Shown here: positions 9,888 through 18,077 of the stretch, piece by piece | Numbering within the stretch: the stretch's first letter is position 1 | Layout: every line of letters starts with the position of its first letter | Origin: Nitrospira lenta | Lineage (GTDB): Bacteria > Nitrospirota > Nitrospiria > Nitrospirales > Nitrospiraceae | DNA: 64,000 bases | NCBI RefSeq assembly: GCF_900403705.1 | Contig: NZ_OUNR01000012.1 | Location: 558,001-622,000 of the forward strand | Direction: 5' to 3' | Notes under the pieces: generated by a model | What the model was told of the DNA's origin: nothing | The model's input: the letters and a program-made list of their open reading frames with translations, nothing else | Database searches by the model: none | Translations under genes and position numbers: made by a program

Positions 9888-11105
9888 TCAGTGAGCGGCC
9901 CACTGAACGGATTTCAAATCGACTCCTTCTTTCGCCATTTCATACAACGGCGACATCTCACGCAGCTTCGTCACGATCTCAATAACCTTCTTGATCGTGT
10001 AGTCAATCTCTTCGTCCGTATTGAAACGGCCCAAGCCGAAGCGGATAGAGGAGTGAGCGAGTTCGACGCCCACGCCCAGGGCCCGCAGGACGTAGGATGG
10101 CTCCAGCGTCGCCGAGGTGCAGGCGGAGCCGGACGAGAGCGCAATGTCTTTCATGCCCATCAAGAGCGATTCACCCTCGACGTAGGCAAAGGAAATATTC
10201 AGGTTATGCGGCAAGCGCTGGGTCGGATGGCCGTTGAGGTAGGCTTCGTCGATCTCTTTCATGATGCCGGCTTGTAGGCGGTCGCGCATTGTGGCGAGGC
10301 GTACGGACTCCGCAGCCATTTCCTGGTCGCACAATTCGCAGGCCTTGCCGAATCCGACGATCAACGGAACCGGCAGGGTGCCTGACCGCATGCCGCGTTC
10401 GTGCCCGCCGCCGTCCATTTGGGCCGCAATCCGCACACGGGGGTTCTTCTTTCTGACATAGAGCGCGCCGACACCCTTCGGGCCATAGATCTTATGGGCC
10501 GAGAATGACATCAGATCGATGCCCATATCCTGCACATCGACAGGAATCTTGCCGACGCCCTGAGTGGCATCGCAGTGGAACAGGATGCCCTTTTCCTTGG
10601 CGATCTTGCCGATTTCCTTCACCGGGTTGATTGTGCCGATTTCATTGTTGGCGAGCATCACGGAAATCAGGACCGTCTTGTCCGTGATCGCGTTCCGCAC
10701 GTCTTCCGGATTCACCATTCCGTACTTGTCGACAGGCAGGTAGGTCACGGTCGCCTTGCCCTTCGCTTCAAGCGCTTTGGCGGTATCGATCACGGCGCGG
10801 TGTTCCGTAGACGACGTAATGATATGGTCGCCTTTTTCCTTGTACATCTCTAAGACGCCCTTGATCGCGAGATTGTCCGATTCAGTGGCGCCGCTGGTGA
10901 AGACGATTTCTTTGGGGTCCGCCTTGATCAGCTTGGCGATCTGCTTCCGGGCATTTTCAACGGCTTCTTCAGCCGCCCAACCGAAGGCATGATTGCGGCT
11001 GGCGGCGTTGCCGAACTTCTCTACGAAGTAGGGCAGCATGGCGTCCAGCACTCGGGGGTCCATCGGGGAGGTTGAGTGGTTATCTAGAAAAATAGGGAGC
11101 TTCAT
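9888..11105 (-). CDS. iscS: cysteine desulfurase IscS
   Basis: PLP enzyme (405 aa) that removes sulfur from L-cysteine for Fe-S clusters and thiolated tRNA. The N-terminus [14 protein letters not shown], the PLP-lysine region [10 protein letters not shown] (Lys205) and the mobile active-site loop [14 protein letters not shown] (Cys329) mark group I desulfurases. The start ATG overlaps the iscR stop by four bases (ATGA), indicating translational coupling. Confidence 0.97.
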   Translation of the reverse strand: MKLPIFLDNHSTSPMDPRVLDAMLPYFVEKFGNAASRNHAFGWAAEEAVENARKQIAKLIKADPKEIVFTSGATESDNLAIKGVLEMYKEKGDHIITSSTEHRAVIDTAKALEAKGKATVTYLPVDKYGMVNPEDVRNAITDKTVLISVMLANNEIGTINPVKEIGKIAKEKGILFHCDATQGVGKIPVDVQDMGIDLMSFSAHKIYGPKGVGALYVRKKNPRVRIAAQMDGGGHERGMRSGTLPVPLIVGFGKACELCDQEMAAESVRLATMRDRLQAGIMKEIDEAYLNGHPTQRLPHNLNISFAYVEGESLLMGMKDIALSSGSACTSATLEPSYVLRALGVGVELAHSSIRFGLGRFNTDEEIDYTIKKVIEIVTKLREMSPLYEMAKEGVDLKSVQWAAH

Positions 11106-11575
11106 TGTGCGACTCCTTGTGCCGAGGGAGACTGAATCGTGATGAGGGGCGTGCCGCCCATCATGTCTTGCAACGTCATATTATTGAGGAGCTGATAAAT
11201 ACTATCTTGAACCTTGAGCAGCGGCGTGCGGATATTACAGTGTTCCCGCTGGAGGCAGAGTTCACCTTCTTTTTCATGCGAGCAATCTGTAATGCCCAGC
11301 GGGCCCTCGATACCTTCGAGAATCTGCGCGATCGTGATCTGCCTCGTACTGCGAGCCAAGAGGTAGCCGCCTTTGGGACCGTTGTGGCTTTCAATCAACC
11401 CGTTCTTGGCAAGGGTTTGAAGGACCTTCGCCAGGAGTTCGAGAGGAATGTTATATTCCTCCGCGATTTCTTTGGTATTGACGACGCGGCCCGGTGTCAC
11501 ATCTCCGAATTGCACCAAGGCAATGTGTTGGAGTGCCATCAGGGCGTAATCGGCTTTTTTTGAAATCTTCAACAT
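11102..11575 (-). CDS. iscR: Rrf2-family Fe-S regulator IscR
   Basis: Rrf2-type winged-helix regulator (157 aa). The helix-turn-helix is N-terminal ([39 protein letters not shown]). Three Cys (98, 107, 113) could hold a 2Fe-2S cluster. Their spacing is C-x8-C-x5-C, longer in the first gap than the C-x5-C-x5-C of E. coli IscR. First gene of the isc operon. The upstream palindromes at 11584-11633 are its likely binding sites, so autoregulation is expected. Confidence 0.93.
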   Translation of the reverse strand: MLKISKKADYALMALQHIALVQFGDVTPGRVVNTKEIAEEYNIPLELLAKVLQTLAKNGLIESHNGPKGGYLLARSTRQITIAQILEGIEGPLGITDCSHEKEGELCLQREHCNIRTPLLKVQDSIYQLLNNMTLQDMMGGTPLITIQSPSAQGVAQ

Positions 11576-11580
11576 AGCTA

Positions 11581-11610
11581 TTGCCGATCAATAGGATCGG
11601 AGACTATAAT
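11581..11610 (+). promoter_or_regulatory. predicted promoter for ferredoxin (divergent to iscR promoter)
   Basis: TTGCCG (11581-11586), an 18-base spacer and a perfect TATAAT (11605-11610) on the plus strand. On the minus strand the same AT-rich core gives TATAGT (11608-11603) as the candidate iscR -10, with no clear -35. The two promoters would therefore overlap back to back. Confidence 0.5.
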
Positions 11611-11633
11611 GATCTCCGATCAATAAGGTCGGA
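11584..11633. promoter_or_regulatory. twin palindromic operator, probably for IscR
   Basis: Two copies of one palindrome: CCGATCAATAGGATCGG (11584-11600; perfect 6-base arms, 5-base spacer) and CCGATCAATAAGGTCGG (11616-11632; one mismatch). Centres are 32 bases apart, about three helical turns. They flank the shared AT-rich -10 core of the divergent iscR and fdx promoters. The geometry is that of a dimeric Rrf2-type regulator. Assignment to IscR is inference from position. Confidence 0.7.
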
Positions 11634-11713
11634 CTAAAGATACCACGCAGCTTTTGGGGCTGTCAACATCGGAATCTTGGATCTCTCGCATAGAAATAGA
11701 AAGGACGCCGCGT

Positions 11714-12130
11714 ATGGGAGGCACTAATCCGTATATCGAAAAAGCAGCGCACGAACTCCCTCAGGTCCCTTATACCATCACCTATATTGAGCCGGATGGC
11801 ACGGTGACCAAAGTTGCCGTCGACCCCACGAAGATTCCCTATGGGCCCACCGGTTTGCCCGGAAGCATTCTTGATGTGGCGATGGCCAATGGGGTTGATT
11901 TAGAACATGTCTGTGGTGGCGTGTGCGCCTGCTCGACCTGCCATGTGATCGTCAAGCAAGGGCTTGAGAGCTGTAGTGAGGGGACCGACGACGAATTCGA
12001 TCAGCTGGATGAGGCTCCGATCACGACATTGCAGTCTCGCCTCGGATGCCAATGTGTGCCGAACGGCACGAAGGACATCGTAGTAGAGATTCCAGCCGTC
12101 AACAAAAATCTCGTGAGGGAAGGGCACTAA
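11714..12130 (+). CDS. fdx: 2Fe-2S ferredoxin (ISC type)
   Basis: Adrenodoxin-like ferredoxin (138 aa) that supplies electrons for Fe-S assembly. Cluster Cys are seen in HVCGGVCACSTCHV and GCQCVPNG; acidic helix residues EGTDDEFDQLDE follow the binding loop. The ATG at 11714 is chosen over a longer frame from 11654 because AAGGA lies eight bases upstream. In enterobacteria fdx sits between hscA and iscX; here it is divergent from iscR but shares its control region. Its stop overlaps the stop of the convergent reductase gene by four bases. Confidence 0.92.
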   Translation: MGGTNPYIEKAAHELPQVPYTITYIEPDGTVTKVAVDPTKIPYGPTGLPGSILDVAMANGVDLEHVCGGVCACSTCHVIVKQGLESCSEGTDDEFDQLDEAPITTLQSRLGCQCVPNGTKDIVVEIPAVNKNLVREGH

Positions 12131-12831
12131 TCGAAGGTCTCTGTCTTTACTTCTTTCCGGTCATAGCCGAATTCCATCAACCCGGTACGTAATGGCCGGA
12201 CAAATCCTTTTGTTACACTGATCATCGGGATGACTTTAGGCTGCCCTTCTACAAGGGGACGCAGCATGGCCAACGTTCGTTCAATCGCTTCGGCTTCTCC
12301 GCCGGGTATGACCAAGGGCAGGTATCGGAAGGAGGGGGATTGAACAGCCAAGGTAAGCAGTTCCTGGTGAAACAATAACTCGTCCTCCGACGGGGCAACT
12401 GCGATGAGGAGGACCGGGGTACTGGTATGAGCTTCGGCCAGTTGTTTCAGGAGGCAGCGAATCGGAACCAGGCCGGTATAGCGGGCAATAAAGAGAAGTT
12501 CCCGATCTAAGGGCATCGGCAGCACAAAGTTCCCATAAGGGCCAGAGATCGGAACCTCATCGCCGGATTTCAGGCGATAGAGGTAGCTTGAGCCGACCCC
12601 TTCAGGTATCCGGTCAAAAACCAGCGTCAACTCTCCATAGGGAGAAGAAGGATCGGCCATCGAGTAGGCACGATTAAGCGGCGGCTTGTCCCCGACTGGC
12701 AGTTTCAGCGAGACCCATTGCCCCGGTTGAAATAGAATTTTCTGCTGGAGCGGGCGAAGGACCAGTTGCCGCACATGGGGTGTCAGATCGAGTGTGGAAA
12801 GCACGACTGCTGGTTGGGTAAGTTCTGCCAT
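12127..12831 (-). CDS. FAD-binding ferredoxin reductase-like oxidoreductase
   Basis: FNR-superfamily flavoprotein (234 aa from the ATG at 12831; a longer frame begins at 12852). The FAD motif RAYSM and the following GELTLVFDRIPEGVGSSYL and SGPYGNFVLP are typical. The nucleotide-binding motif is altered to ARYTGLVPIR, where a GGTG(I/L)xP form is usual, so the NAD(P)H preference is unclear. It is convergent with fdx and overlaps it by four bases. The likely role, by inference, is to reduce the neighbouring ferredoxin. Confidence 0.82.
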   Translation of the reverse strand: MAELTQPAVVLSTLDLTPHVRQLVLRPLQQKILFQPGQWVSLKLPVGDKPPLNRAYSMADPSSPYGELTLVFDRIPEGVGSSYLYRLKSGDEVPISGPYGNFVLPMPLDRELLFIARYTGLVPIRCLLKQLAEAHTSTPVLLIAVAPSEDELLFHQELLTLAVQSPSFRYLPLVIPGGEAEAIERTLAMLRPLVEGQPKVIPMISVTKGFVRPLRTGLMEFGYDRKEVKTETFD

Positions 12832-12936
12832 ACAACCGATATCTATCCTCATAGCAGAACCGGTCTGATTCTGTACAACACTTTTCCGTGCGTGTTATAG
12901 ATACCGGCCTTTCCCTACTAAACATGAGATGAACGC

Positions 12937-14349
12937 ATGACTCAAGTACGTGTCCGCTTCGCACCCAGTCCGACCGGGTTTCTTCACATTGGAGGAGTCC
13001 GGACTGCCCTGTTCAACTGGCTGTTCGCCCGGCAGCAGAAGGGCGTCTTTGTGCTGCGTATCGAAGACACGGACCAGGACCGTTCGACCGATGAGTCCAT
13101 TCAGGCCATCATTGAAGGCATGAAATGGGTCGGGCTCGATTGGGACGAGGGCCCTTTCCGTCAAACCGAACGTATGGAGATCTATCGCAGCCATGCCCTC
13201 GCGCTGCTGGACAAAGGACAGGCCTACTGGTGTGTCTGTAAGGCTGAAGAGCTGGAAGCCCGCCGCAAAGAAGCTGAGGCGAAAGGACTGTCGCCTCGAT
13301 ACGACGGTCGCTGCCGGACTCTTGGGATTACGAACCCGCCGGGCGATGCCGCGCTGCGATTCAAGGCGCCGCAAGAAGGTCAGATCGTGGTCGATGATTT
13401 GATTAAAGGGAAGATCACGTTTGACAATAGTGCGGCAGACGATCTGATCATCCTCCGCTCAAACGGATACCCAACCTACAATTTCTCCGTCGTGGTCGAC
13501 GATGCTCTTATGAATATCACCCACGTCATCCGTGGGGATGACCATTTGACCAACACCCCACGTCAAATTCCGATCTTTCAGGCCTTGGGATTTCCGGTCC
13601 CGCAGTTTGGCCACTTGCCGATGATTCTGGGGTCGGACAAGTCCCGGCTGTCCAAGCGACACGGGGCCACGTCGGTCATAGCTTACAAAGATATGGGTTA
13701 TCTGCCCGAGGCGATGGTGAACTACCTCGTTCGGCTCGGTTGGTCGCACGGGGATCAGGAGTTATTTAGCAGGCAGGAACTTATTGAAAAGTTTTCTTGG
13801 AAGAACGTCCAGTCCTCACCGGCCGTGTTCAATCCTGAGAAGCTGCTGTGGATCAATGCCGAATACATCAAGACGACCCCGCCGAGCCAGGTGGCGCAGG
13901 CACTCGTTCCGCTGTTGGACCAAGCCGGTTTGCACGAACAGGTGAAGGCGGTATCGCTGGAGTGGCTGGCGCAGCTGGTGGTATTGGTCAAGGAACGTGC
14001 AAAGACCCTGGTCGAGATGGTGGAGTGGGTACGACCCTACTTTGGCGAGTCCGTCGTCCTCGAAGAGGAGGCCGCCAAGAAGTTTCTCACGCCGGCCATC
14101 GCGCCGGTGTTAGACAAGTTGCTCGCGCGGTTCGCGGCGCTGCCTGCGTTTTCGAAGCCGGTGTGGGAAGAGTCGTTCAAGAAGTTCGTGGAAGAAGAAG
14201 GCATCAAGATGGGCCAGATTGCTCAGCCGGTCCGGGTCGCCTTGACCGGCAGGACTGCCAGTCCAGGACTGTTTGAGGTGATGGAGGTCCTGGGCCGGGA
14301 CCGGACTCTCCTCCGTCTTCGGCAAGGGCTTGCACGGGCCACGGCCTAA
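12937..14349 (+). CDS. gltX: glutamyl-tRNA synthetase
   Basis: Class I aminoacyl-tRNA synthetase (470 aa) charging tRNA-Glu. HIGH-type signature FAPSPTGFLHIGG at the N-terminus, Rossmann fold with IEDTDQDRST, KMSKS-type loop SRLSKRHGA, and a C-terminal anticodon-binding helical domain. A weak promoter candidate (TGTACA-N18-TATAGA, 12872-12901) lies just upstream. Two tRNA-Gln genes follow directly. A separate GlnRS is encoded at 21988-23688, so this GluRS need not mischarge tRNA-Gln. Confidence 0.96.
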   Translation: MTQVRVRFAPSPTGFLHIGGVRTALFNWLFARQQKGVFVLRIEDTDQDRSTDESIQAIIEGMKWVGLDWDEGPFRQTERMEIYRSHALALLDKGQAYWCVCKAEELEARRKEAEAKGLSPRYDGRCRTLGITNPPGDAALRFKAPQEGQIVVDDLIKGKITFDNSAADDLIILRSNGYPTYNFSVVVDDALMNITHVIRGDDHLTNTPRQIPIFQALGFPVPQFGHLPMILGSDKSRLSKRHGATSVIAYKDMGYLPEAMVNYLVRLGWSHGDQELFSRQELIEKFSWKNVQSSPAVFNPEKLLWINAEYIKTTPPSQVAQALVPLLDQAGLHEQVKAVSLEWLAQLVVLVKERAKTLVEMVEWVRPYFGESVVLEEEAAKKFLTPAIAPVLDKLLARFAALPAFSKPVWEESFKKFVEEEGIKMGQIAQPVRVALTGRTASPGLFEVMEVLGRDRTLLRLRQGLARATA

Positions 14350-14383
14350 TCATCCGAATTCTGGCGATAATTCCGCATCGATC

Positions 14384-14410
14384 TTGACGGAATCACAAGC
14401 CGTGTATTAC
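14384..14410 (+). promoter_or_regulatory. possible promoter of the tRNA-Gln pair
   Basis: TTGACG (14384-14389) and TATTAC (14405-14410) with a 15-base spacer, ending 13 bases before the first tRNA-Gln. The spacer is shorter than usual. Confidence 0.35.
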
Positions 14411-14423
14411 TGTGTCCGTCGGT

Positions 14424-14497
14424 TGGGGGATCGTCTAGCGGTAGGACGTCAGTCTCTGGATCTGACTACCTAGGTTCGATTCCTAGTCCCCCAGCCA
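14424..14497 (+). tRNA. tRNA-Gln (anticodon CTG)
   Basis: A 74-base cloverleaf with acceptor TGGGGGA/TCCCCCA, D arm GTCTAGCGGTAGGAC, anticodon loop CTCTGGA (CTG, reads CAG), T arm CCTAGGTTCGATTCCTAGG-like, and encoded CCA. The top pair of the anticodon stem (31:39) is a T-T mismatch. The rest matches the second tRNA-Gln closely. Confidence 0.93.
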
Positions 14498-14551
14498 AAA
14501 ATTCTTTCCCACGCCGTACTCTCAGGCCGCTGTCTTCGTTTCGTACCGCGC

Positions 14552-14625
14552 TGGGGGATCGTCTAGCGGTAGGACGCCGGCCTTTGGAGCCGGCTACCTA
14601 GGTTCGATTCCTAGTCCCCCAGCCA
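14552..14625 (+). tRNA. tRNA-Gln (anticodon TTG)
   Basis: A 74-base cloverleaf, identical to the preceding tRNA-Gln except in the anticodon arm. Stem CCGGC/GCCGG is fully paired; loop CTTTGGA gives anticodon TTG (reads CAA and CAG). CCA is encoded. A T-rich run follows (14626-14634) and may end transcription. The pair probably arose by tandem duplication. Confidence 0.95.
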
Positions 14626-14706
14626 CTTTTTCTTTCTATCTCTCAGCTGAGTCAGAACTGTGCAGTCGGTCGACTGTTGAGGTGGCTGCGTGGGTTGATC
14701 GGCGGA

Positions 14707-15372
14707 CTATTGCCCGCCGTGAGGCGACTGACGGTTGCTGCTGCTCTGTAGATCCATTTCCAACACAACAGGACTGTTCGGATTCTTGGGATCCAGGCGA
14801 TGAGGCATCTGATCGACCGCCAATTTGCTGAGGGGCACGGCGACGATGTGCGGGGCCTTCTCCGTTGGATTGGAATAGAGCGCCAGCCTGACGTTCTTGG
14901 GGCGTAGCTGCGGCGTCAGTTGCGGCTTCAGGTCCGCGCTCACGAACCCGACCACCAGGGCGCTGCCGTCGGCTAATTTGTGGATCTCGTAAGCATTGGC
15001 GGCTGGCGCGGTCCGCTCCAAAGGCATATCCGGGCTCTGTGAGACCAAGGCTAACCCAAGTCCCTGCTGCGGCGTGAATCCGAAGCTGCCGACCGGCGCC
15101 ACGGAATAACGGGTCTGGGGGATTTCGGCGCTGAGTTCCACCACACCGGTTTTGAGCCGAAGTTGTCGGCGCAGGTCGGCTTCAGTTCCCTGGGTATCCA
15201 GAAACACAGCGGCCGGGGCCGCTTTCTGGGACGGCAACACTTCCATCTTTCCCCCGCTCCCGCCTCCGCGTGCGGCATGGAGTGAGGCAGGAAGCAGGCT
15301 GAGGAGCAGCAGGCTCAATAGTGCATGAGTCAGGACACGGCGGTCGGTGCGAAGGGAAAGTCGGAATGACAT
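14707..15372 (-). CDS. exported hypothetical protein
   Basis: Not recognised. From the ATG at 15372 (221 aa) it has a textbook signal peptide: RRVLTHALLSLLLLSL then a cut near SLHA-ARG. A Gly/Ser-rich start and a mature part rich in Pro, Leu and Gln follow, with no Cys and no membrane helix, so it is probably periplasmic. Longer starts (TTG 15420, ATG 15411) lack a ribosome site. It is followed, in the same direction, by nothing before the tRNA genes. Confidence 0.7.
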   Translation of the reverse strand: MSFRLSLRTDRRVLTHALLSLLLLSLLPASLHAARGGGSGGKMEVLPSQKAAPAAVFLDTQGTEADLRRQLRLKTGVVELSAEIPQTRYSVAPVGSFGFTPQQGLGLALVSQSPDMPLERTAPAANAYEIHKLADGSALVVGFVSADLKPQLTPQLRPKNVRLALYSNPTEKAPHIVAVPLSKLAVDQMPHRLDPKNPNSPVVLEMDLQSSSNRQSPHGGQ

Positions 15373-15454
15373 GGTCGTCAGATGCTCCGGTAGTGAGTTT
15401 GTCTGACTCATCTTTATCAAGGCGAGGCAGTCCGGTGCAATGGGTGTCAGCCTG

Positions 15455-16477
15455 TTAGGGGCTTACCGGGTTCAGATTCGCCGGAGGGGTGGCCGTATGT
15501 GCAAGGCAACCAATACGGTTAGTGGCGAGGACTACGTGATCGAAGAGGGCTGCGCCTGCATATCCTGTGGGATCGGCCGTGGCATAGTGCTGGAGCCAGA
15601 ACCAATTGAGCGCGAGCCCGGCGTCGTGGCGCCACTGAAACCCTTCGAACGGTTCACCGGATCTGTCGGGCGTAAAGATGCCTCCGGTCCAGTGGCCAGC
15701 AGGAAACCTAGCCCCAAGATGGCTCACGAGTGTATCGTCAACCCACAAGGCCAGTTCGCCATTGAAGGCTGAGACCGGATCGTTCATCTTGGCCATCACT
15801 TCAATGCAGGTCCATCGGTCCCGCGAAAAGACGAGCGAGGGGTCGTGGATCAAGAAGTTCCCCCAATACTCGACCGGTCCTCCGTGCATGCCCATCCAGT
15901 AGGTGTAGAAATCGAGCCGCCCATTCGCATCGACCGGCTCTGCCGCAATGGACAAGCGGTCGTTCCCGCTGGGCCTGATGCCAGCGTGGCCTTGCGGCCA
16001 ATCCGTCGGCGGGTTATAGCCCCCAAGCCATCCGGCGGTGTGATGGTAGGTGCCTCCTGAGGGATATTTCACGTAATAGCGAAAATACAGGAGATCGTAA
16101 TTCTTCGCGAGCCGTTTGTAGAGCGTTCCCCCGGTGCTGACTCCGCCTACGGACGCGATCTTGAGGGCGTACTGGCCGGGACTTACCGAGGGCCCATCGT
16201 GTGCCAGCGAGAAACTGGCGGGGCGTTTCCGATCGCTAAAGCGCGCAAGAATGGCAGTCAGCGGGGCATGGTCAAAATCCTCCGCGAAGAGCACAGCAGG
16301 ATCCCGCTCAATCCCCGCATCCCCAGGATACTGCGCGGCGAGTCCCACCTGGGCCGCAAGCGGATCTTGAGGCAGCGGGCGGTCACTCGTGCAGCTGCCG
16401 AGGAGCATGGCAAGCAGAAGAGCTGGAAGAATTTTCAACAAAGGCTCTCTGGGTCTCACACGCGGCGCATCCATCAT
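15455..16477 (-). CDS. lipoprotein with polysaccharide-lyase-like fold
   Basis: A 340-aa lipoprotein: hydrophobic stretch then lipobox LLGSC (Cys about 29). The body (FYTYWMGMHG, RDRWTCIEVMAKMND, GELALWVDDTLVSHLG, NWFWLQHY) resembles the concanavalin-like jelly-roll of alginate/glucuronan lyases (PL14-type) and related LamG-like domains. A role in binding or cutting an acidic polysaccharide at the envelope is inference. It starts inside the stop of the upstream small membrane protein (ATGA overlap at 16474-16477), so the two are co-translated. Confidence 0.72.
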   Translation of the reverse strand: MMDAPRVRPREPLLKILPALLLAMLLGSCTSDRPLPQDPLAAQVGLAAQYPGDAGIERDPAVLFAEDFDHAPLTAILARFSDRKRPASFSLAHDGPSVSPGQYALKIASVGGVSTGGTLYKRLAKNYDLLYFRYYVKYPSGGTYHHTAGWLGGYNPPTDWPQGHAGIRPSGNDRLSIAAEPVDANGRLDFYTYWMGMHGGPVEYWGNFLIHDPSLVFSRDRWTCIEVMAKMNDPVSAFNGELALWVDDTLVSHLGARFPAGHWTGGIFTPDRSGEPFEGFQWRHDAGLALNWFWLQHYATADPTGYAGAALFDHVVLATNRIGCLAHTATPPANLNPVSP

Positions 16478-16683
16478 GAATTCCGTTGTCGCCTGATCGC
16501 GAGAATCGCAATCACGGAGGTTATCGCTATCAATGGGCCGCCGACAAATGCGCTGGTCATCGCGGCTTCCATGGACTTGTCGTGAGTGTTGGAAGAGAAG
16601 AGTTCAATCGCGGCCATCGTTCCGAATAACCCGACGACATAGCCGAGGATTGCCGCTAGCAGACCCACTCCAAAGGTTTTCAT
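16474..16683 (-). CDS. small two-helix membrane protein
   Basis: A 69-aa protein with two membrane helices (VGLLAAILGYVVGLFGTMAA and AFVGGPLIAITSVIAILAI), a short polar loop with SSNTHDKS, and a basic tail RRQRNS. Function unknown. Its stop overlaps the start of the following lipoprotein gene, which suggests they act together. Confidence 0.7.
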   Translation of the reverse strand: MKTFGVGLLAAILGYVVGLFGTMAAIELFSSNTHDKSMEAAMTSAFVGGPLIAITSVIAILAIRRQRNS

Positions 16684-16865
16684 AGGCCCCTACAGTGCCG
16701 CCATTTTTCTCGATCCTAGACGTCGCCTTGGTTTTTCAGCCACTGACGCCTCTCATTGGGTACGCGCGATATCGTCTCTCGATCTTGAAGAAGCCCTTCG
16801 TCGCAGCGAGGGATTTGCCGCGCGGTCCAGCGAAAGCAGCCGCGCGGCAGTACGCTGCCACGTTG

Positions 16866-17909
16866 CTAGCGCAGCGAGGCCATATCGATGACGAAGCGAA
16901 AACGCACGTCTCCCTTGAGGACGCGCTCGTACGCTTCGTTGACCTGCTGGATTGGAATCACTTCGACGTCGGACTCGATCTTGTGTTCCGCGCAGAAGTC
17001 GAGCATTTCCTGAGTTTCCCGGATGCCGCCGATAATGGAGCCGGCGATGCGCCGCCGCTGCAGGAGCAAGGGGAAGGGTTCGAGCGGGCTCGGCTGTTCC
17101 GGTGCTCCGACGAGAATCAGGGTGCCGTCGGTCTTTAGGAAGTTGACGAGGGTGGTGTAGTCATGCGGGGCTGACACCGTATCGAGAATGAAGTCGAAGT
17201 GTCGCTGCAGTTTCGTGAGCGTGCCGGGCTGCGAGGTGATCTCGAAATGATTGGCTCCCAGTCGCATGGCATCCTGCCGCTTCTTCTCCGAGGTGCTCAA
17301 GACGGTCACTTCGGTGCCGAGCGCCCGCGCGATCTTCACGGCCATGTGGCCCAGTCCGCCTAAGCCAACCACCGCGAGTTTGTGATATTTGCCGACACCC
17401 CAGTGACGGAGCGGAGAATAGGTCGTGATGCCTGCGCATAGGAGCGGCGCGGCGCCGGCGGCTGAGAGGGTCTGGGGAATCCGCAACGCATACTGCGCGT
17501 CGACCACGATCTGGTTAGAGTAGCCGCCCTGCGTAATCTGGCCGGCCTGATCGCGTGCGCTGTAGGTGAACAGCATGCCGGCTTCGCAATATTGCTCCTG
17601 CCCTTCCTTGCAGGCGCTGCAGTTTCGACAGGAATCGACAAAACAGCCGACTCCCGCACGGTCGCCTATCTTGAACGTCTTAACCTCTGCTCCGATGCGC
17701 GCCACGGTCCCGACGATTTCATGCCCCGGTACCATGGGGAAGAGCGAGCCGCCCCATCCGTCCCGGGCTTGGTGGATGTCGGAGTGGCAGATGCCGCAAT
17801 GGGTGATGGTGATCAAAATGTCGTGAGGGCCGACCTCGCGCCGTTCAAATGAGAAGGGGGTCAGTGCCGCTTTGGCGGTCATCGCCGCGTAGCCTTTGGT
17901 CTGTAGCAT
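16866..17909 (-). CDS. zinc-dependent alcohol dehydrogenase (YahK/CAD-like)
   Basis: Medium-chain dehydrogenase (347 aa). Catalytic zinc site CGICHSD...GHEIVG; structural zinc site CRNCSACKEGQEQYC; Rossmann motif VVGLGGLGHMAVKIA. This pattern is that of NADP-dependent broad-substrate aldehyde reductases such as YahK and cinnamyl-alcohol dehydrogenases. The likely job is reducing aldehydes to alcohols; the substrate is unknown. No clear operon partner. Confidence 0.9.
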   Translation of the reverse strand: MLQTKGYAAMTAKAALTPFSFERREVGPHDILITITHCGICHSDIHQARDGWGGSLFPMVPGHEIVGTVARIGAEVKTFKIGDRAGVGCFVDSCRNCSACKEGQEQYCEAGMLFTYSARDQAGQITQGGYSNQIVVDAQYALRIPQTLSAAGAAPLLCAGITTYSPLRHWGVGKYHKLAVVGLGGLGHMAVKIARALGTEVTVLSTSEKKRQDAMRLGANHFEITSQPGTLTKLQRHFDFILDTVSAPHDYTTLVNFLKTDGTLILVGAPEQPSPLEPFPLLLQRRRIAGSIIGGIRETQEMLDFCAEHKIESDVEVIPIQQVNEAYERVLKGDVRFRFVIDMASLR

Positions 17910-18077
17910 CGTGGGTGCTCCTGGTTCTAAATAATAAGCAGGGAAGGCTATAAATTTAGCAAAATGGGTATACGGATGCCAACTTGGAAATGTTCGTGAG
18001 CGATCGGTTCGTCAACCAGGGAGGCCTCCGTGCGTTGTACGATGCAGTGCCTGGTTCGATATGAAGGAGTGTTGGCG

